From assembly GCF_030159795.1 (NCBI RefSeq), contig NZ_BSND01000004.1, forward strand, positions 1 through 64,000: a stretch of DNA of 64,000 bases. The letters run 5' to 3'. Below, in pieces: positions 44,675-57,202 of the stretch. Under the pieces are notes generated by a model, which was not told the DNA's origin, did no database searches, and saw nothing but the letters and a program-made list of their open reading frames with translations. Positions within the stretch are counted from its first letter, which is position 1, and every line of letters begins with the position of its first letter. Both the position numbers and the translations under genes were made by a program. The stretch is from Methylophaga thalassica. Lineage in GTDB: Bacteria; Pseudomonadota; Gammaproteobacteria; Nitrosococcales; Methylophagaceae.

Positions 44675-45441
44675 TGCGTTTTGCTTCCCTTGGAAGTGGT
44701 AGTCGAGGAAACGCTACGCTGGTAACATCGGGAGAAACCACAGTCATGATTGACTGTGGTTTTTCTGCTCGTGAGGCTGAAAAACGTTTGCAAATGCTGG
44801 GCGTCGATCCTCATCAACTGTCAGCTTTATTAGTGACGCATGAACATGCGGATCATATGGCAGGCATCCGGGTCATTGCACGTAAATATCGCCTACCAGT
44901 CTATACAACACCTGGCACTGCAGGCTGTTTACCTGAAGATGTTGCACCTCACATTAAAACATTTAATTGCCACGAAACCTTCAGCATCAAGGATTTGGAA
45001 GTTGAACCTTTCCCAGTTCCGCATGATGCAAGAGAGCCCAGCCAGTTTGTATTTGGTGATGGACAACACCGTTTAGGATTATTGACAGATGTGGGCTCAA
45101 TTACACCTTTGATTGAGCAAATATTGTCGGGTTGTCATGGATTATTGTTAGAAGCTAATCACGATATGATGATGCTCGAGCAGGGGGAATACCCCGAACA
45201 TCTTAAACGTCGAGTTGGTGGCAGGCTGGGTCATTTAAATAACGTGCAATCCGCCTCATTACTTGAGAAAATTGACACCACGAACTTGCAGCATATTATG
45301 GCAATGCATATTTCTGAAAAAAATAATTGTCCGTCACTTGTTGTGCCATTGCTCGCTGATGCACTGGCATGTGAACATGACTGGATTGGCATTGCAGACC
45401 AAGAGGCCGGTTTTGACTGGCGTGAAATAACTAACCGCTAA
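44674..45441 (+). CDS. MBL-fold metallohydrolase (YycJ/WalJ-like)
   Basis: A 255-residue enzyme with the metal motif THEHADHMAG and further His/Asp ligands in PVPHDARE, LLTDVG and LLEANHD. It opens with MRFASLGSGSRGNATLV, typical of the YycJ group of exonuclease-like MBL proteins. Coupled to bamC; 10 bp before purC. The precise substrate in proteobacteria is not established. Confidence 0.88.
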   Translation: MRFASLGSGSRGNATLVTSGETTVMIDCGFSAREAEKRLQMLGVDPHQLSALLVTHEHADHMAGIRVIARKYRLPVYTTPGTAGCLPEDVAPHIKTFNCHETFSIKDLEVEPFPVPHDAREPSQFVFGDGQHRLGLLTDVGSITPLIEQILSGCHGLLLEANHDMMMLEQGEYPEHLKRRVGGRLGHLNNVQSASLLEKIDTTNLQHIMAMHISEKNNCPSLVVPLLADALACEHDWIGIADQEAGFDWREITNR

Positions 45442-45451
45442 GAGATAGCTG

Positions 45452-46162
45452 ATGCAAAAGAAACAAGAATTGTATTCTGGTAAAGCCAAAAGTGTTTTTG
45501 CTACGGATAATGAAGATTATGTCGTTCTGAGCTTTCGTGATGACACCTCGGCATTTGATGGTGAAAAAGTTGAACAGTTAAACCGCAAAGGCATGGTTAA
45601 TAACAAATTTAATGCTTTCATCATGCAATATCTGGCAGATAAAGGTATTCCGACGCATTTTGAAGCGTTGCTGAACGACACCGAATCATTGGTTAAAAAC
45701 ATGAAAATGGTGCCTGTGGAATGTGTCGTACGTAATGTGGCTTCAGGTAGTCTGGTTCGTCGCCTTGGCGTTGAAGATGGACTTGAACTCAATCCACCCG
45801 TATTTGAATTTTTCCTGAAAAATGATGCATTACATGATCCGATGATTAATGAATATCACATCGAAACATTCGGATGGGCAAAAGCTGAAGATATAAGCAA
45901 AATGAAAGAGTTAACGTTTAAAGTTAATGAACATTTGCAGAAATTATTTGCTGATGCTGGGATGATCTTGGTCGACTATAAGCTGGAGTTCGGTTTGTTC
46001 AAAGGCGAGATTTATTTAGGTGATGAGTTTAGTCCAGATGGTTGCCGTCTGTGGGATGCAGAAACACGTAAAAAACTGGATAAAGATCGTTTCAGACAAG
46101 GTTTGGGTGGTGTAATCGAAGCCTATGAAGAAGTAGCACAGCGTATAGGCGTTAAATTATAG
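45452..46162 (+). CDS. purC: Phosphoribosylaminoimidazole-succinocarboxamide synthase
   Basis: A 236-residue enzyme that joins CAIR to aspartate in purine synthesis. It carries [13 protein letters not shown] at the N terminus (phosphate loop), [16 protein letters not shown] and VDYKLEFG. Family length is normal. It ends the dapA-bamC-MBL-purC operon; a perfect terminator follows. Confidence 0.96.
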   Translation: MQKKQELYSGKAKSVFATDNEDYVVLSFRDDTSAFDGEKVEQLNRKGMVNNKFNAFIMQYLADKGIPTHFEALLNDTESLVKNMKMVPVECVVRNVASGSLVRRLGVEDGLELNPPVFEFFLKNDALHDPMINEYHIETFGWAKAEDISKMKELTFKVNEHLQKLFADAGMILVDYKLEFGLFKGEIYLGDEFSPDGCRLWDAETRKKLDKDRFRQGLGGVIEAYEEVAQRIGVKL

Positions 46163-46177
46163 GTTCAAGTTATTAAG

Positions 46178-46212
46178 GCTCATTTCGTTAATTGCGAAAT
46201 GAGCATTTTTTT
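46178..46212 (+). terminator. Intrinsic terminator after purC
   Basis: GCTCATTTCG and CGAAATGAGC pair perfectly around TTAATTG and are followed by ATTTTTTT. Confidence 0.95.
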
Positions 46213-46314
46213 CACATACATACCTTGCTCTAACGGGTGAATAAAAGATTGCTCATATACACAATAAGTATTGTGATTTATGATGTTTTTGCATTTCTAA
46301 AACTGGAGTTTTAA

Positions 46315-47271
46315 ATGAAAACACCAGATTTACCTGAGAACGAACAGGAAAGATTAGCGACACTAAATTCGCTGACGATTCTTGATTCTGCACCAGATGA
46401 ACGTTTTGATCGACTAACAAGAATCGCTGTTAAATTGTTTGATGTTCCTGTCGCACTTGTCAGCATTGTTGATAAAAATCGTCAATGGTTTAAGTCCTGT
46501 CAGGGCTTGGATATAACCGAAACTCCCCGAGATCTGTCTTTCTGCGGTCATGCCATTTTAGGAGAGGGGGCCTTTGTTGTTGAAGATACGCATCAAGATG
46601 AACGTTTTGTCGACAACCCTTTATTGATAGGTCAAAAGCACATACGTTTTTATGCTGGTTACCCCATTCGTTACTTGGATGGCAGTAAGTTAGGTACCTT
46701 GTGTATCAAAGATGTTAAGCCAAGAGCTTTCACAGAGGAAGACCGACAGTTATTGAGAGACTTGGCCACCATTGTTGAGCACGAAATTCAAGCGGTTGAA
46801 TTGGCTACGATGGATGAACTTACAGGCATATTAAACCGACGAGGATTTAATATGTCGGCAGAAAAATCCTTGAATATCTGCAAACGGGGTGCGCTGCCCG
46901 TAGCTTTAGTTTTTCTTGACCTTAATGAATTTAAACCCATCAATGATAAATTCGGTCATGCCGAGGGTGATAGAGCGCTTCAGCAGTTCGCAAGCGTTTT
47001 AGATGACGTCGGCAGAGATTCAGACATAGTGGCAAGAATGGGTGGAGATGAGTTTGTCATTCTATTAGTTGATGCCGACAAAAAAGCTGTCGATCAAGTG
47101 ATGAAACGATTTTCTCAGCAAATTGAACGCTGTAATGAGCAGCAAGCGTTGGGGTATGACATTACTTTTTCATACGGGATTGTACTCTTTGACCCTGCAA
47201 AACACGTGACAATAAATGATCTACTTTCTGAAGGCGATGCGCTGATGTATAAGCGCAAGAAAAGTCGTTAG
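46315..47271 (+). CDS. GAF-GGDEF diguanylate cyclase
   Basis: A 318-residue cytoplasmic protein with a GAF sensor (about residues 25-160) and a GGDEF domain (about 165-318). The active site MGGDEF is intact and RDSD, five residues upstream, is a complete inhibitory site for product feedback. It should make cyclic-di-GMP in response to a small ligand of the GAF domain. Monocistronic; ends in a palindrome shared with pyrC. CTGGAGTTTTAA precedes the ATG. Confidence 0.93.
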   Translation: MKTPDLPENEQERLATLNSLTILDSAPDERFDRLTRIAVKLFDVPVALVSIVDKNRQWFKSCQGLDITETPRDLSFCGHAILGEGAFVVEDTHQDERFVDNPLLIGQKHIRFYAGYPIRYLDGSKLGTLCIKDVKPRAFTEEDRQLLRDLATIVEHEIQAVELATMDELTGILNRRGFNMSAEKSLNICKRGALPVALVFLDLNEFKPINDKFGHAEGDRALQQFASVLDDVGRDSDIVARMGGDEFVILLVDADKKAVDQVMKRFSQQIERCNEQQALGYDITFSYGIVLFDPAKHVTINDLLSEGDALMYKRKKSR

Positions 47272-47287
47272 TTTAACTAACGACTTT
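47261..47287. terminator. Bidirectional terminator between the cyclase gene and pyrC
   Basis: AAAGTCGTTAGTT and AACTAACGACTTT are perfect 13-base complements around a single T. The hairpin covers the last codons of both convergent genes, whose stop codons lie within 3 bp of each other. Confidence 0.8.
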
Positions 47288-48322
47288 CCAGTGTATTTGC
47301 TTGCCTGCTCGCATTGGTACCAATGAGTTGTCAGCAAAACTTAACGTTTCTGGTACATCCCAACTTTCTTTAACTAAGCTTATCTTATCTTCGTTTCTTG
47401 GCAGACGATAAAATTCGGGTCCATTAAAACTGGCAAAAGCTTCTAATTTATCCAGTGCCTGTGCGGCTTCAAACGCTTCTGCGTACAATTCGATAGCGGC
47501 ATGTGCGCTATAAATACCTGCGCAGCCACAGCTCGTTTCTTTGCCTGACCGTGGATGCGGTGCACTATCAGTGCCTAAAAAGAATTTTTTACTGCCACAG
47601 GTGGCAGCTTGTATCAAAGCCTGTTGATGGGTATTTCTCTTCAATACCGGTAAACAATAATGATGAGGATGAATGCCGCCGACTAAAAGGTCATTTCTAT
47701 TTAACAAAAGATGATGTGGCGTTATGGTGGCAGCTATATTCTCGCTAGCCGTCGCTACAAATTCCGCAGCATTTGATGTTGTGATGTGTTCAAACACAAT
47801 TCTTAATTCAGGAAAGTCATTAATCAGCGGAATTAATACTTGATCGATAAATACTTTTTCACGGTCAAATACATCAATATCAGCTGAGGTCACTTCACCA
47901 TGAACAAGTAATGGCATGCCTATTTTCTGCATCGCATCTAAAGCGTTGTAGCAATGTTTTAGATCGGTGGCACCAGCGTCTGAATTGGTTGTTGCACCAG
48001 CCGGATAGAGTTTCACGGCATGAACAAAGCCACTTTCTTTAGCGCGATAAATTTCATCGGCAGAGGTGTTATCGGTGAGATACAATGTCATTAACGGTTG
48101 AAACTGACTATCAGCAGGTATGTTTTTAACTATCCTGCTTTTATAGTCGAGTGCCAGGGCGGTACTGATGACTGGTGGTCGCAGATTTGGCATGACGATG
48201 GCTCGTCCGAATATTCTGGCGGTATCGACAACTGTACGCTGAAGAGCCAGATCGTCGCGCAAGTGTAAGTGCCAGTCGTCTGGTCGGGTTAACGTTATTT
48301 GGTTTTGATTTAATTGTGTCAT
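47273..48322 (-). CDS. pyrC: Dihydroorotase, class II
   Basis: A 349-residue zinc enzyme closing the dihydroorotate ring in pyrimidine synthesis. HLHLRD at residues 18-23 gives two zinc ligands, followed by PNLRPPV, the bridging-lysine region [23 protein letters not shown] and GTDSAPH. All family landmarks are present and length matches E. coli PyrC (348). Confidence 0.96.
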   Translation of the reverse strand: MTQLNQNQITLTRPDDWHLHLRDDLALQRTVVDTARIFGRAIVMPNLRPPVISTALALDYKSRIVKNIPADSQFQPLMTLYLTDNTSADEIYRAKESGFVHAVKLYPAGATTNSDAGATDLKHCYNALDAMQKIGMPLLVHGEVTSADIDVFDREKVFIDQVLIPLINDFPELRIVFEHITTSNAAEFVATASENIAATITPHHLLLNRNDLLVGGIHPHHYCLPVLKRNTHQQALIQAATCGSKKFFLGTDSAPHPRSGKETSCGCAGIYSAHAAIELYAEAFEAAQALDKLEAFASFNGPEFYRLPRNEDKISLVKESWDVPETLSFADNSLVPMRAGKQIHWKVVS

Positions 48323-48486
48323 AGCGGCGAATTATGCCACAGCAAATGCATTAAGGATAAATAGATCTTTTCTTCGCTGAGAGGCGACAGACCTTATTCT
48401 TGACCTTATCAAGCATTACAAGTAACTTTACACGTTTACAATTTTTTAGCTCACTAAAAAGAACGGCATACATATAAGGGGAACAC

Positions 48487-50229
48487 GTGGAATTAAGTGG
48501 TGCCGAGATATTAGTTCAATGTCTCAAAGACGAAGGTGTTGAATACCTTTTCGGGTATCCTGGTGGTGCAGTGCTGCATATCTATGACGCGCTATATAAT
48601 CAGGAAGATGTCAAACACATTCTGGTTCGACATGAGCAAGCTGCAACACATGCTGCAGATGGCTACGCTCGGGCTACAGGTAAACCTGGTGTGGTCTTAG
48701 TCACATCTGGTCCTGGTGCTACAAATGCTGTCACTGGTATTGCAACGGCATATATGGATTCCATTCCAATGGTGGTCATCACCGGTCAAGTTAGCACTGC
48801 TGTTATTGGTAGTGATGCTTTTCAGGAAGTTGATGCAGTTGGGATTACACGCCCGTGCGTTAAGCACAACTTTTTAGTTAAAGATATCAATGATCTCGCT
48901 GAGACAGTTAAAAAAGCATTTTATGTTGCTTCGACTGGTCGGCCAGGTCCTGTTGTTGTCGATGTTCCTAAAGACATTACTGATCCGTCTATAAAAGTGC
49001 CTTATCACTACCCAGAAAAAGTAGTGATGCGTTCTTATCAGCCAACAGTGAAAGGCCATACCGGTCAAATCAAACGCGCTGTTGATCTGATGTTATCTGC
49101 CAAAAAACCCATGATTTACACGGGGGGTGGTGTTGTATTAGGTAACGGCTCAGAGGAGTTGCGAAAATTCGTTCGTCATCTTGGATTCCCTATTACCAGT
49201 ACCTTAATGGGGCTAGGTGCTTATCCTTCAACGGATAAGCAGTTCCTTGGTATGCTTGGGATGCATGGCACTTATGAAGCGAATATGGCGATGCATGATT
49301 GTGATGTGCTAATTGCTATTGGTGCTCGCTTTGATGACAGGGTAACCGGAAAAATTGCAGAGTTTTGCCCCCACGCGCAGATCGTGCATATTGATATCGA
49401 CCCTTCGTCTATTTCTAAGACGATCACGGTAGATATTCCTATTGTGGGTAGTGTTCCTGACGTGCTTCAGGAAATGAACCACTTGTTGACAAATAGCAGT
49501 AAAAAGCCGCAGAAAAAAGCCATTGAAGAGTGGTGGAAAATCATTAATGGCTGGCGTGCTAAACAATGTATGAGCTATGACCGTAATAGCGATAAAATCA
49601 AGCCGCAATCGGTAATAGAGATGGTTCATGACATTACCAGTGGTGATGCTTATGTAACTTCAGATGTTGGTCAGCATCAGATGTGGGCGGCGCAATACTA
49701 TGGTTTTGATAAACCCAATCGCTGGATTAATTCCGGTGGTCTGGGCACCATGGGGTTTGGTTTACCTGCTGCCATGGGAGTTCAGTTAGCTTATCCTGAA
49801 GACACGGTTGTTTGTGTTACCGGTGAAGGCAGTATCCAAATGTGTATTCAGGAATTATCGACCTGTCTGCAGTATGGGCTGCCAATCAAAATTGTTGCTC
49901 TGAATAATCGTTACTTAGGTATGGTTCGTCAGTGGCAGGAATTTTTCTATGAAAATCGTTATTCGCACTCTTATATGGAATCATTACCAGACTTTGTGAA
50001 GTTAACGGAAAGTTATGGCCATGTCGGTATTCGCATTGAAAAACCCGAAGATCTCAGGGCAGAACTCGAACGCGGTTTTGCTATGAAAGATCGTTTGGTT
50101 TTCTTTGATATCGTTACCGATCAAACAGAAAACGTATATCCGATGATTGCTCAAGGTAAGGCACACAATGACATGCATATGTCACCATACAGTGCGCCTG
50201 CTCAAGAGTCTGAAAGGGAGCTGTCATAA
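48487..50229 (+). CDS. ilvB: Acetolactate synthase large subunit
   Basis: A 580-residue ThDP-dependent enzyme for the first common step of valine, leucine and isoleucine synthesis. It starts at GTG with AAGGGGAACAC before it. [26 protein letters not shown] with the catalytic Glu, and the ThDP motif GEGSIQM...[12 protein letters not shown] are present. Two bases separate it from the regulatory subunit. The 160 bp upstream show no leader peptide rich in branched-chain codons. Confidence 0.95.
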   Translation: MELSGAEILVQCLKDEGVEYLFGYPGGAVLHIYDALYNQEDVKHILVRHEQAATHAADGYARATGKPGVVLVTSGPGATNAVTGIATAYMDSIPMVVITGQVSTAVIGSDAFQEVDAVGITRPCVKHNFLVKDINDLAETVKKAFYVASTGRPGPVVVDVPKDITDPSIKVPYHYPEKVVMRSYQPTVKGHTGQIKRAVDLMLSAKKPMIYTGGGVVLGNGSEELRKFVRHLGFPITSTLMGLGAYPSTDKQFLGMLGMHGTYEANMAMHDCDVLIAIGARFDDRVTGKIAEFCPHAQIVHIDIDPSSISKTITVDIPIVGSVPDVLQEMNHLLTNSSKKPQKKAIEEWWKIINGWRAKQCMSYDRNSDKIKPQSVIEMVHDITSGDAYVTSDVGQHQMWAAQYYGFDKPNRWINSGGLGTMGFGLPAAMGVQLAYPEDTVVCVTGEGSIQMCIQELSTCLQYGLPIKIVALNNRYLGMVRQWQEFFYENRYSHSYMESLPDFVKLTESYGHVGIRIEKPEDLRAELERGFAMKDRLVFFDIVTDQTENVYPMIAQGKAHNDMHMSPYSAPAQESERELS

Positions 50230-50231
50230 CC

Positions 50232-50726
50232 ATGCGCCATATTATTTCTATCCTGATCGAAAACGAAGCAGGGGCTTTGTCGCGTGTGGCGGGTCTTTTT
50301 TCTGCACGGGCATACAATATTGAGTCACTCACTGTTGCACCAACAGAAGATCCATCTTTGTCACGTATGACGATTGTGACTAACGGCACAGACCGTATCA
50401 TCGAGCAGATTGTGAAACAACTAAACAAACTGATTGATGTTGTAAAACTAATGGACTTAACTGAAGGGCCTCACATTGAGCGTGAAATGATGCTGATTAA
50501 AGTCAAAGCAGCAACCATGGCTCAAAGAGAAGACGTTAAACGTCTTTGTGATATTTTTCGGGGACATATTATTGATGTGACCTCATCAACGTATACCATT
50601 GAATTGACAGGGGCTGTCAGCAAGCTGGATTCATTTATCGAAGCACTTGCTGAACATAAAATTATTGAAACTGTCCGTTCTGGTGTCACAGGTATTGCTC
50701 GCGGCGAGAAAAGCTTGCACCTGTAA
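50232..50726 (+). CDS. ilvN: Acetolactate synthase regulatory subunit
   Basis: A 164-residue protein with an N-terminal ACT domain (MRHIISILIENEAGALSRVAGLF) and a second ACT-like C-terminal domain. It activates the large subunit and mediates valine feedback. The length is that of the IlvH/IlvN long form (about 163). Confidence 0.94.
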   Translation: MRHIISILIENEAGALSRVAGLFSARAYNIESLTVAPTEDPSLSRMTIVTNGTDRIIEQIVKQLNKLIDVVKLMDLTEGPHIEREMMLIKVKAATMAQREDVKRLCDIFRGHIIDVTSSTYTIELTGAVSKLDSFIEALAEHKIIETVRSGVTGIARGEKSLHL

Positions 50727-51788
<1,062 letters not shown>

Positions 51789-51810
51789 TCAATTAATAGT
51801 TTGAAAATCG

Positions 51811-51848
51811 ACGGGGGCGGTTGTGAAAACAATCGCCCCCGTTTTGTT
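51811..51848 (+). terminator. Intrinsic terminator after ilvC
   Basis: ACGGGGGCGGTTGT pairs with ACAATCGCCCCCGT (one G-U) around GAAA, a stable tetraloop, then TTTTGTTT. It ends the ilvBNC transcript; pssA starts 50 bp later. Confidence 0.95.
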
Positions 51849-51900
51849 TGTGCGTCTGAACTGTCATAATGTAACGACTAATCAACAGGAGCCTGTATTT

Positions 51901-52650
51901 ATGATTAATAGCGAAAAGCCTCAAAATCGCGGTATCTATTTACTACCGAATTTATTTACAACAGCTGGGCTGTTTGCAGGGTTTTACGCCATTGTCGCAG
52001 GCATTCGTGGTGACTTTGAAACAGCGGCTATCGCCATATTTATCGCGATGATCATGGATGGGCTGGATGGTCGTATTGCACGTATGACCAATACCCAAAG
52101 TGCTTTTGGCGCGGAGTACGATAGTTTAGCGGATATGGTGTCTTTCGGTATGGCACCGGCATTAGTCATCTTTCAATGGTCGTTGAATGGGATGGGCAAG
52201 TTTGGCTGGATGGTAGCGTTTATCTATGCTGCCTGTGGTGCATTAAGACTGGCCAGATTTAATACTCAGATAGGAACACAAGATAAACGTTATTTTCAGG
52301 GCCTGCCAAGCCCCGCAGCTGCGGCAATTATCGCAGGTTGGGTATGGGCCGGTACAAGTAATGACTTCAGTGAGAATATGATTGCTATTTTCACCATTCC
52401 TATCACCTTTGGTGCAGCTATTCTGATGGTCAGTTCGATGCGTTACCATAGCTTCAAAGAGCTTGATTTAAGAAATAGGGTACCTTTTGTAGTGATGCTG
52501 GTACTCGTACTAATTTTTGCACTGGTTGCTATAGACCCACCGACAATCTTATTTAGCGTATTCTTAATTTATGGCTTATCTGGCCCTGTTTTTACTTTGT
52601 TGAAGCTGCGCCAGCATCGTTCAGAACGCGCTCAAGCAAAAGAAGAATAA
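51901..52650 (+). CDS. pssA: CDP-diacylglycerol-serine O-phosphatidyltransferase
   Basis: A 249-residue membrane enzyme making phosphatidylserine. The ATG at 51901 has AGGAG nine bases before it; a longer frame from 51823 starts inside the ilvC terminator. The CDP-alcohol motif is visible as [32 protein letters not shown] split over residues 58-90 (D-G-x2-A-R-x8-G-x3-D-x3-D). Several TM helices follow. This is the type II, integral-membrane form. Confidence 0.93.
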   Translation: MINSEKPQNRGIYLLPNLFTTAGLFAGFYAIVAGIRGDFETAAIAIFIAMIMDGLDGRIARMTNTQSAFGAEYDSLADMVSFGMAPALVIFQWSLNGMGKFGWMVAFIYAACGALRLARFNTQIGTQDKRYFQGLPSPAAAAIIAGWVWAGTSNDFSENMIAIFTIPITFGAAILMVSSMRYHSFKELDLRNRVPFVVMLVLVLIFALVAIDPPTILFSVFLIYGLSGPVFTLLKLRQHRSERAQAKEE

Positions 52651-52687
52651 AATAAACAATACTATTGATAATCTGGTTCACACATTT

Positions 52688-54220
52688 ATGACTGATAAGC
52701 TAATAATTTTTGATACAACTTTACGCGACGGTGAGCAGAGCCCGGGCGCATCGATGACAAAGGATGAAAAAGTCCGTATTGCTAAAGCGCTTGAGCGCAT
52801 GCGGGTTGATGTTATCGAGGCTGGATTTCCCATTGCCAGCACCGGTGACTTTGAAGCGGTTCAAGCCGTTGCCAAGGCCGTTAAGGATAGTCGTATTTGT
52901 GGACTATCCAGAGCATTAGATGCCGATATCGACAGAGCAGGTGAAGCACTTAAACTAGCTAATGCGTCGCGCATCCATACCTTCATTGCAACATCACCCA
53001 TCCATATGAAAATGAAACTGCGGATGGAGCCTGATCAGGTAATTGAAAACGCAGTTCGTGCAGTAAAACGTGCCAGACAATATACAGACGATGTCGAGTT
53101 TTCTCCAGAAGATGCTGGTCGTAGTGAAACTGATTTTCTGTGTCGAATTCTTGAGGCAGTCATCGATGCGGGTGCATCGACTTTGAACATTCCTGACACG
53201 GTCGGTTATAACTTGCCCCACCAGTTTGGTTCATTAATTTCAACCTTACGTGAACGTATTCCCAACGCGGATAAAGCCATATTTTCTGTTCATTGCCATA
53301 ATGATCTGGGTCTGGCTGTTGCCAACTCCCTATCGGCGGTCATGAATGGAGCAAGACAGGTTGAATGTACTATCAATGGTTTAGGTGAACGCGCTGGTAA
53401 TGCCGCTTTAGAAGAAATTGTGATGGCGGTAAGAACACGTCAAGATATGTTCCCGTGCGATACCGATATTGATACCCAACATATCTTGTCTGCCTCACGG
53501 TTAGTGTCTGGTATTACCGGTTTTGTTGTTCAGCCAAATAAAGCGATTGTGGGTGCCAATGCCTTTGCTCATGAGTCTGGTATACATCAGGACGGTGTAC
53601 TGAAAAACCGTGAAACCTACGAAATTATGCGTGCTGAAGATGTTGGCTGGAATACTAACAGAATGGTGCTTGGTAAACATTCAGGCCGAAATGCCTTCCG
53701 AAGTCGCCTTCAGGAGTTAGGCATTGAATTATCATCTGAAACTGACTTGAATGCCGCATTTACACGCTTTAAAGAGCTGGCAGATAAAAAACATGAAGTT
53801 TTTGATGAAGATATCCAAGCCTTAGTGAGTGACACAGTGGCCACTGCGGATGAACGTGTGAGTTTAATCTCAATGAAGGTGTGTAGTGAAACTGGCGAAA
53901 CGCCTTTTGCTACAGTGACATTGTCAGTGGATGGTAGAGAAGTACAGACTCAAATGAGTGGCGGGGGACCTGTTGATGCGGCATATAAAGCCATAGAGTC
54001 TATTGTACAGAGTCAAACAGAGCTTCAACTGTATTCGGTTAATAGCATTACAACGGGAACCGATGCACAAGGTGAGGTCAGTGTTCGTCTTGAGAAAGGC
54101 GGACGAATTGTAAGTGGTCAGGGTGCAGATACCGATATTGTGATTGCTTCAGCAAAAGCTTATCTCAATGCATTAAATAAAATATTAAGCCCTGTTGACC
54201 GAGCTCATCCTCAAGTCTAA
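52688..54220 (+). CDS. leuA: 2-isopropylmalate synthase
   Basis: A 510-residue enzyme committing 2-oxoisovalerate to leucine. The catalytic barrel has [28 protein letters not shown] and [12 protein letters not shown]-terminal regulatory domain (about 395-510) for leucine inhibition is present. It ends in the start of the next gene (TAATGG shares the A of the stop). Confidence 0.96.
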   Translation: MTDKLIIFDTTLRDGEQSPGASMTKDEKVRIAKALERMRVDVIEAGFPIASTGDFEAVQAVAKAVKDSRICGLSRALDADIDRAGEALKLANASRIHTFIATSPIHMKMKLRMEPDQVIENAVRAVKRARQYTDDVEFSPEDAGRSETDFLCRILEAVIDAGASTLNIPDTVGYNLPHQFGSLISTLRERIPNADKAIFSVHCHNDLGLAVANSLSAVMNGARQVECTINGLGERAGNAALEEIVMAVRTRQDMFPCDTDIDTQHILSASRLVSGITGFVVQPNKAIVGANAFAHESGIHQDGVLKNRETYEIMRAEDVGWNTNRMVLGKHSGRNAFRSRLQELGIELSSETDLNAAFTRFKELADKKHEVFDEDIQALVSDTVATADERVSLISMKVCSETGETPFATVTLSVDGREVQTQMSGGGPVDAAYKAIESIVQSQTELQLYSVNSITTGTDAQGEVSVRLEKGGRIVSGQGADTDIVIASAKAYLNALNKILSPVDRAHPQV

Positions 54221-54681
54221 TGGCATTAACGCAATATCAATACTCAGTATTGTCTGAAATGGGCATACCTGTCTGGACACCACGTCAGAGCAATAATACT
54301 GAAATAATAAAGGCTAATGAGTCACTATCATCAGATAATTTGCAGAGTCAGTCTCTGCAAATTCCTGATGATGTCAAACTGCTTATTGTTGTTGAAACTA
54401 CACAATTAGACGCAGTTGAACGGCGATTATTATCCAGTATTCTTAAAGCCGTCAGCTTAGATACTAGGCAACAACTAATGATTGAGTCGTCAGACTTGGG
54501 ACTCATGCACCAAGATAATTTTCATAGTAAAACAATTATTACTATGACTCAGACTGAACACAGCTTATCTGATGATATTGAATGCGTTCAGTTACCATCT
54601 TTAGCAGCCATGCAAAGTCAACCCTCTTTAAAAGCCGTTGCCTGGCAACGATTAAAACATTATCGCACCGCTTTTAATTAA
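54220..54681 (+). CDS. holD: Probable DNA polymerase III psi subunit
   Basis: A 153-residue protein. The N terminus (YQYSVLSEMGIPVWTPR) resembles the HolD chi-binding peptide and the MGI.VW.. start of the psi fold; the middle has VKLLIVVETTQLDAVERRLLSSILKAV. Psi links chi and SSB to the clamp loader. Position directly before rimI supports the call, since holD-rimI is a common pair. The family is weakly conserved, so confidence is moderate. Confidence 0.7.
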   Translation: MALTQYQYSVLSEMGIPVWTPRQSNNTEIIKANESLSSDNLQSQSLQIPDDVKLLIVVETTQLDAVERRLLSSILKAVSLDTRQQLMIESSDLGLMHQDNFHSKTIITMTQTEHSLSDDIECVQLPSLAAMQSQPSLKAVAWQRLKHYRTAFN

Positions 54682-54693
54682 CGGATAAAAAAT

Positions 54694-55164
54694 ATGGTCT
54701 CCCCAAGAGTAATGACGGATCAGGACTTGCAGGTTGTTCATAATATCGAATGCTCAGCAAATCAGTTTCCGTGGACGCTCAAGAACTTTTCCGATAGTCT
54801 TGATGCCGGACATTATGCATGGGTCTATTCTGATGCTTATGATGTGATTTTGGGTTATGCCATTGTGCAGTTAGTCCTGGACGAAGCTCATCTGCTTAAC
54901 CTTTGTGTCAGACCAGATATGCAACGACAAGGATATGGTCGATTTATACTTGAGCATATCATTGATTTTTCCAAAGCCCGATCCGCTTCGATTGTGGTTT
55001 TAGAAGTTAGAGAGTCAAACAAGAAAGCACAAAATCTCTACGAACAGCTAGGTTTTAATGAAATGTCAGTCCGCAGAGCTTATTACCCGGCAGAAAATGG
55101 TAGAGAGAATGCAATATTGATGGGTTTGGATTTATCTATGTTATCGATTTTCGGTGATATATAA
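54694..55164 (+). CDS. rimI: Ribosomal-protein-alanine N-acetyltransferase
   Basis: A 156-residue GNAT acetyltransferase with acetyl-CoA loop VRPDMQRQGYGRFIL, VVLEVRESNKKAQNLYEQLGF and the closing ENAILMGLDL. RimI acetylates the N terminus of ribosomal protein S18. Follows holD by 12 bp. Confidence 0.9.
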   Translation: MVSPRVMTDQDLQVVHNIECSANQFPWTLKNFSDSLDAGHYAWVYSDAYDVILGYAIVQLVLDEAHLLNLCVRPDMQRQGYGRFILEHIIDFSKARSASIVVLEVRESNKKAQNLYEQLGFNEMSVRRAYYPAENGRENAILMGLDLSMLSIFGDI

Positions 55165-55263
55165 GTAAACTCAATACCACGGCACTTGATATCATCTGAG
55201 TGCTCTTTTAGAATAATTGACTCAATTACTCGGTTATTTTTCACATATTTAGGAGATAAAAAC

Positions 55264-55845
55264 ATGGCTTATGAATTGCCACCACTTCCCTATGCTAAGG
55301 ATGCATTAGAACCAACAATTTCAGCAGAAACGCTTGAATATCATTATGGTAAACATCACCAAACTTATGTGACTAACTTGAATAACTTGGTACCGGGTAC
55401 TGAATTTGAAGGTAAGTCATTAGAAGAAATCATCACTAAAGCTTCTGGTGGTATCTTTAATAATGCCGCGCAAGTTTGGAACCATACTTTCTACTGGAAC
55501 TGCATGACACCAAATGCAAAAGGTGCTCCAGAAGGCGATTTAGCTGCTGCTATCGACAGCACATTTGGTTCTTTTGATGAATTTAAAGAAGCATTCAGCA
55601 AATCAGCGGCGACAAACTTTGGTTCAGGCTGGACTTGGTTAGTCAAAAATGCTGATGGCAGTATTGCTATCGTTAACACAAGTAATGCTGGCTGCCCGCT
55701 GACAGATGGTCAAAAACCTTTATTGACTGTTGACGTTTGGGAACATGCTTATTACATTGACTTCCGTAATGCACGCCCTAAATATCTGGAAGCTTTCTGG
55801 GGCTTGGTTAACTGGGACTTCGTATCAGCAAACTTTGCTGGCTAG
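55264..55845 (+). CDS. sodB: Iron superoxide dismutase
   Basis: A 193-residue enzyme. ATG 55264 follows TTAGGAGATAAAAAC; the longer frame from 55186 lacks a site. Metal ligands: His27 in YHYGKHH, the His of WNHTFYW, and Asp/His in [24 protein letters not shown] and the Ala/Gln context are of the Fe type. Cytoplasmic. Ends before a strong terminator. Confidence 0.95.
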   Translation: MAYELPPLPYAKDALEPTISAETLEYHYGKHHQTYVTNLNNLVPGTEFEGKSLEEIITKASGGIFNNAAQVWNHTFYWNCMTPNAKGAPEGDLAAAIDSTFGSFDEFKEAFSKSAATNFGSGWTWLVKNADGSIAIVNTSNAGCPLTDGQKPLLTVDVWEHAYYIDFRNARPKYLEAFWGLVNWDFVSANFAG

Positions 55846-55910
55846 TTAATCGTGTTGTAGAGTAAATTTGTTTATTACTTTATAACATTATAAAATACAC
55901 GATTTTTGAT

Positions 55911-55950
55911 AAATGGCAGTTTCATTTGAAACTGCCATTTTTCGTTTATT
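55911..55950 (+). terminator. Intrinsic terminator after sodB
   Basis: AAATGGCAGTTTCA and TGAAACTGCCATTT pair perfectly over fourteen bases around TT, then TTCGTTT. Confidence 0.9.
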
Positions 55951-56000
55951 GGCTTTAAAAAGCCGTTTTTTTAATGCCGTCAGGGCAAGGAGTACAAGCC

Positions 56001-57200
56001 ATGACAGAATCGGTCATGCCCACATACGGACGTCTAGACGTCACTTTTAGTGAAGGTAAAGGCGCTTGGTTAACTGATACAGATGGAAAACGCTATCTTG
56101 ATGCGTTAAGCGGTATTGCTGTATGTAATTTGGGGCATTGCCATCCTGCCGTGACGCGAGCTATTCAGCACCAGGCGGAAACATTAGTACATACTTCCAA
56201 TATGTACCATATTGCTTTGCAAGAAAAACTGGCTGATAAGCTAACGGCCTTGTCTGGAATGGATCAGGTGTTTTTTTGTAATTCAGGTGCAGAAGCCAAT
56301 GAAGCTGCAATTAAGATTGCTCGCAAATATGGCCACAGTAAAGGCATAGATAAGCCTGTAGTGATTGTAATGGATGGCAGTTTCCATGGTCGTACAATGG
56401 CGACGTTGACTGCCACAGGTAATGCTAAGGTGCAGGTAGGATTTGATCCTTTAGTGCCTGGCTTTGTCCGTGTTCCATACAATGATCTTGATGCTTTACG
56501 CATGGCGATTGGTCACTGGCCTGAAGCCGTGGCAGTGTTACTTGAACCTGTACAAGGTGAAGGCGGAATTAAAATACCTGACAGTGAATATTTAGCGGGT
56601 GTTCGTGCCATCTGTACACAACGCAAATTACTGATGATGCTGGATGAAGTGCAGACAGGTATTGCCAGAACGGGTAAATGGTTTGCTTATCAACATAATG
56701 CAGAGCTCGTACCTGATGTGATGACCTTGGCGAAAGGGCTGGGTAATGGTATGCCAATTGGCGCTTGTCTTGTTGCTGGTAATGCTGTTGGTATTTTACA
56801 AGCAGGTAATCATGGTTCGACATTTGGTGGCAACCCGTTAGCCTGTAGTGCAGCATTAAGCGTATTAAACACGATCGAAGAAGATGGCATATTGGGACAC
56901 GTCAACGTGCTTGGAAAACAAATGCTGGAAGGTTTTCAGCAAAGACTGCTTGGCAAAGCTGGCGTGAAAGATGTGCGTGCACATGGGATGATGTTTGGTA
57001 TCGAGTTATCAATGCCTTGTGCTGAGTTGGTTAAAAAAGCACTAGCAGAAGGTCTGTTGATTAATGTCACAGCAGAATCTGTTATTCGCTTATTACCACC
57101 GTTAATCCTCAATGTTGAGGAGTCCCAAATGATCGTAGATAAGGTGAGTAAACTCGTACTCGAGTTTTTGTCTTCGCAACAGGTTGAGAGTGTAGCCTAA
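56001..57200 (+). CDS. argD: Acetylornithine aminotransferase
   Basis: A 399-residue PLP enzyme of arginine synthesis. ATG 56001 is chosen because AAGGAG stands eight bases upstream; an ATG at 55974 has none. [30 protein letters not shown] and the PLP Lys in [14 protein letters not shown] are present. Followed after 2 bp by argF, so the two are one operon. Confidence 0.94.
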   Translation: MTESVMPTYGRLDVTFSEGKGAWLTDTDGKRYLDALSGIAVCNLGHCHPAVTRAIQHQAETLVHTSNMYHIALQEKLADKLTALSGMDQVFFCNSGAEANEAAIKIARKYGHSKGIDKPVVIVMDGSFHGRTMATLTATGNAKVQVGFDPLVPGFVRVPYNDLDALRMAIGHWPEAVAVLLEPVQGEGGIKIPDSEYLAGVRAICTQRKLLMMLDEVQTGIARTGKWFAYQHNAELVPDVMTLAKGLGNGMPIGACLVAGNAVGILQAGNHGSTFGGNPLACSAALSVLNTIEEDGILGHVNVLGKQMLEGFQQRLLGKAGVKDVRAHGMMFGIELSMPCAELVKKALAEGLLINVTAESVIRLLPPLILNVEESQMIVDKVSKLVLEFLSSQQVESVA

Positions 57201-57202
57201 AC

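Noticed and set aside
48323-48486. Branched-chain amino acid attenuator before ilvB
   Set aside because: No short frame rich in Leu/Val/Ile codons and no terminator/antiterminator pair.
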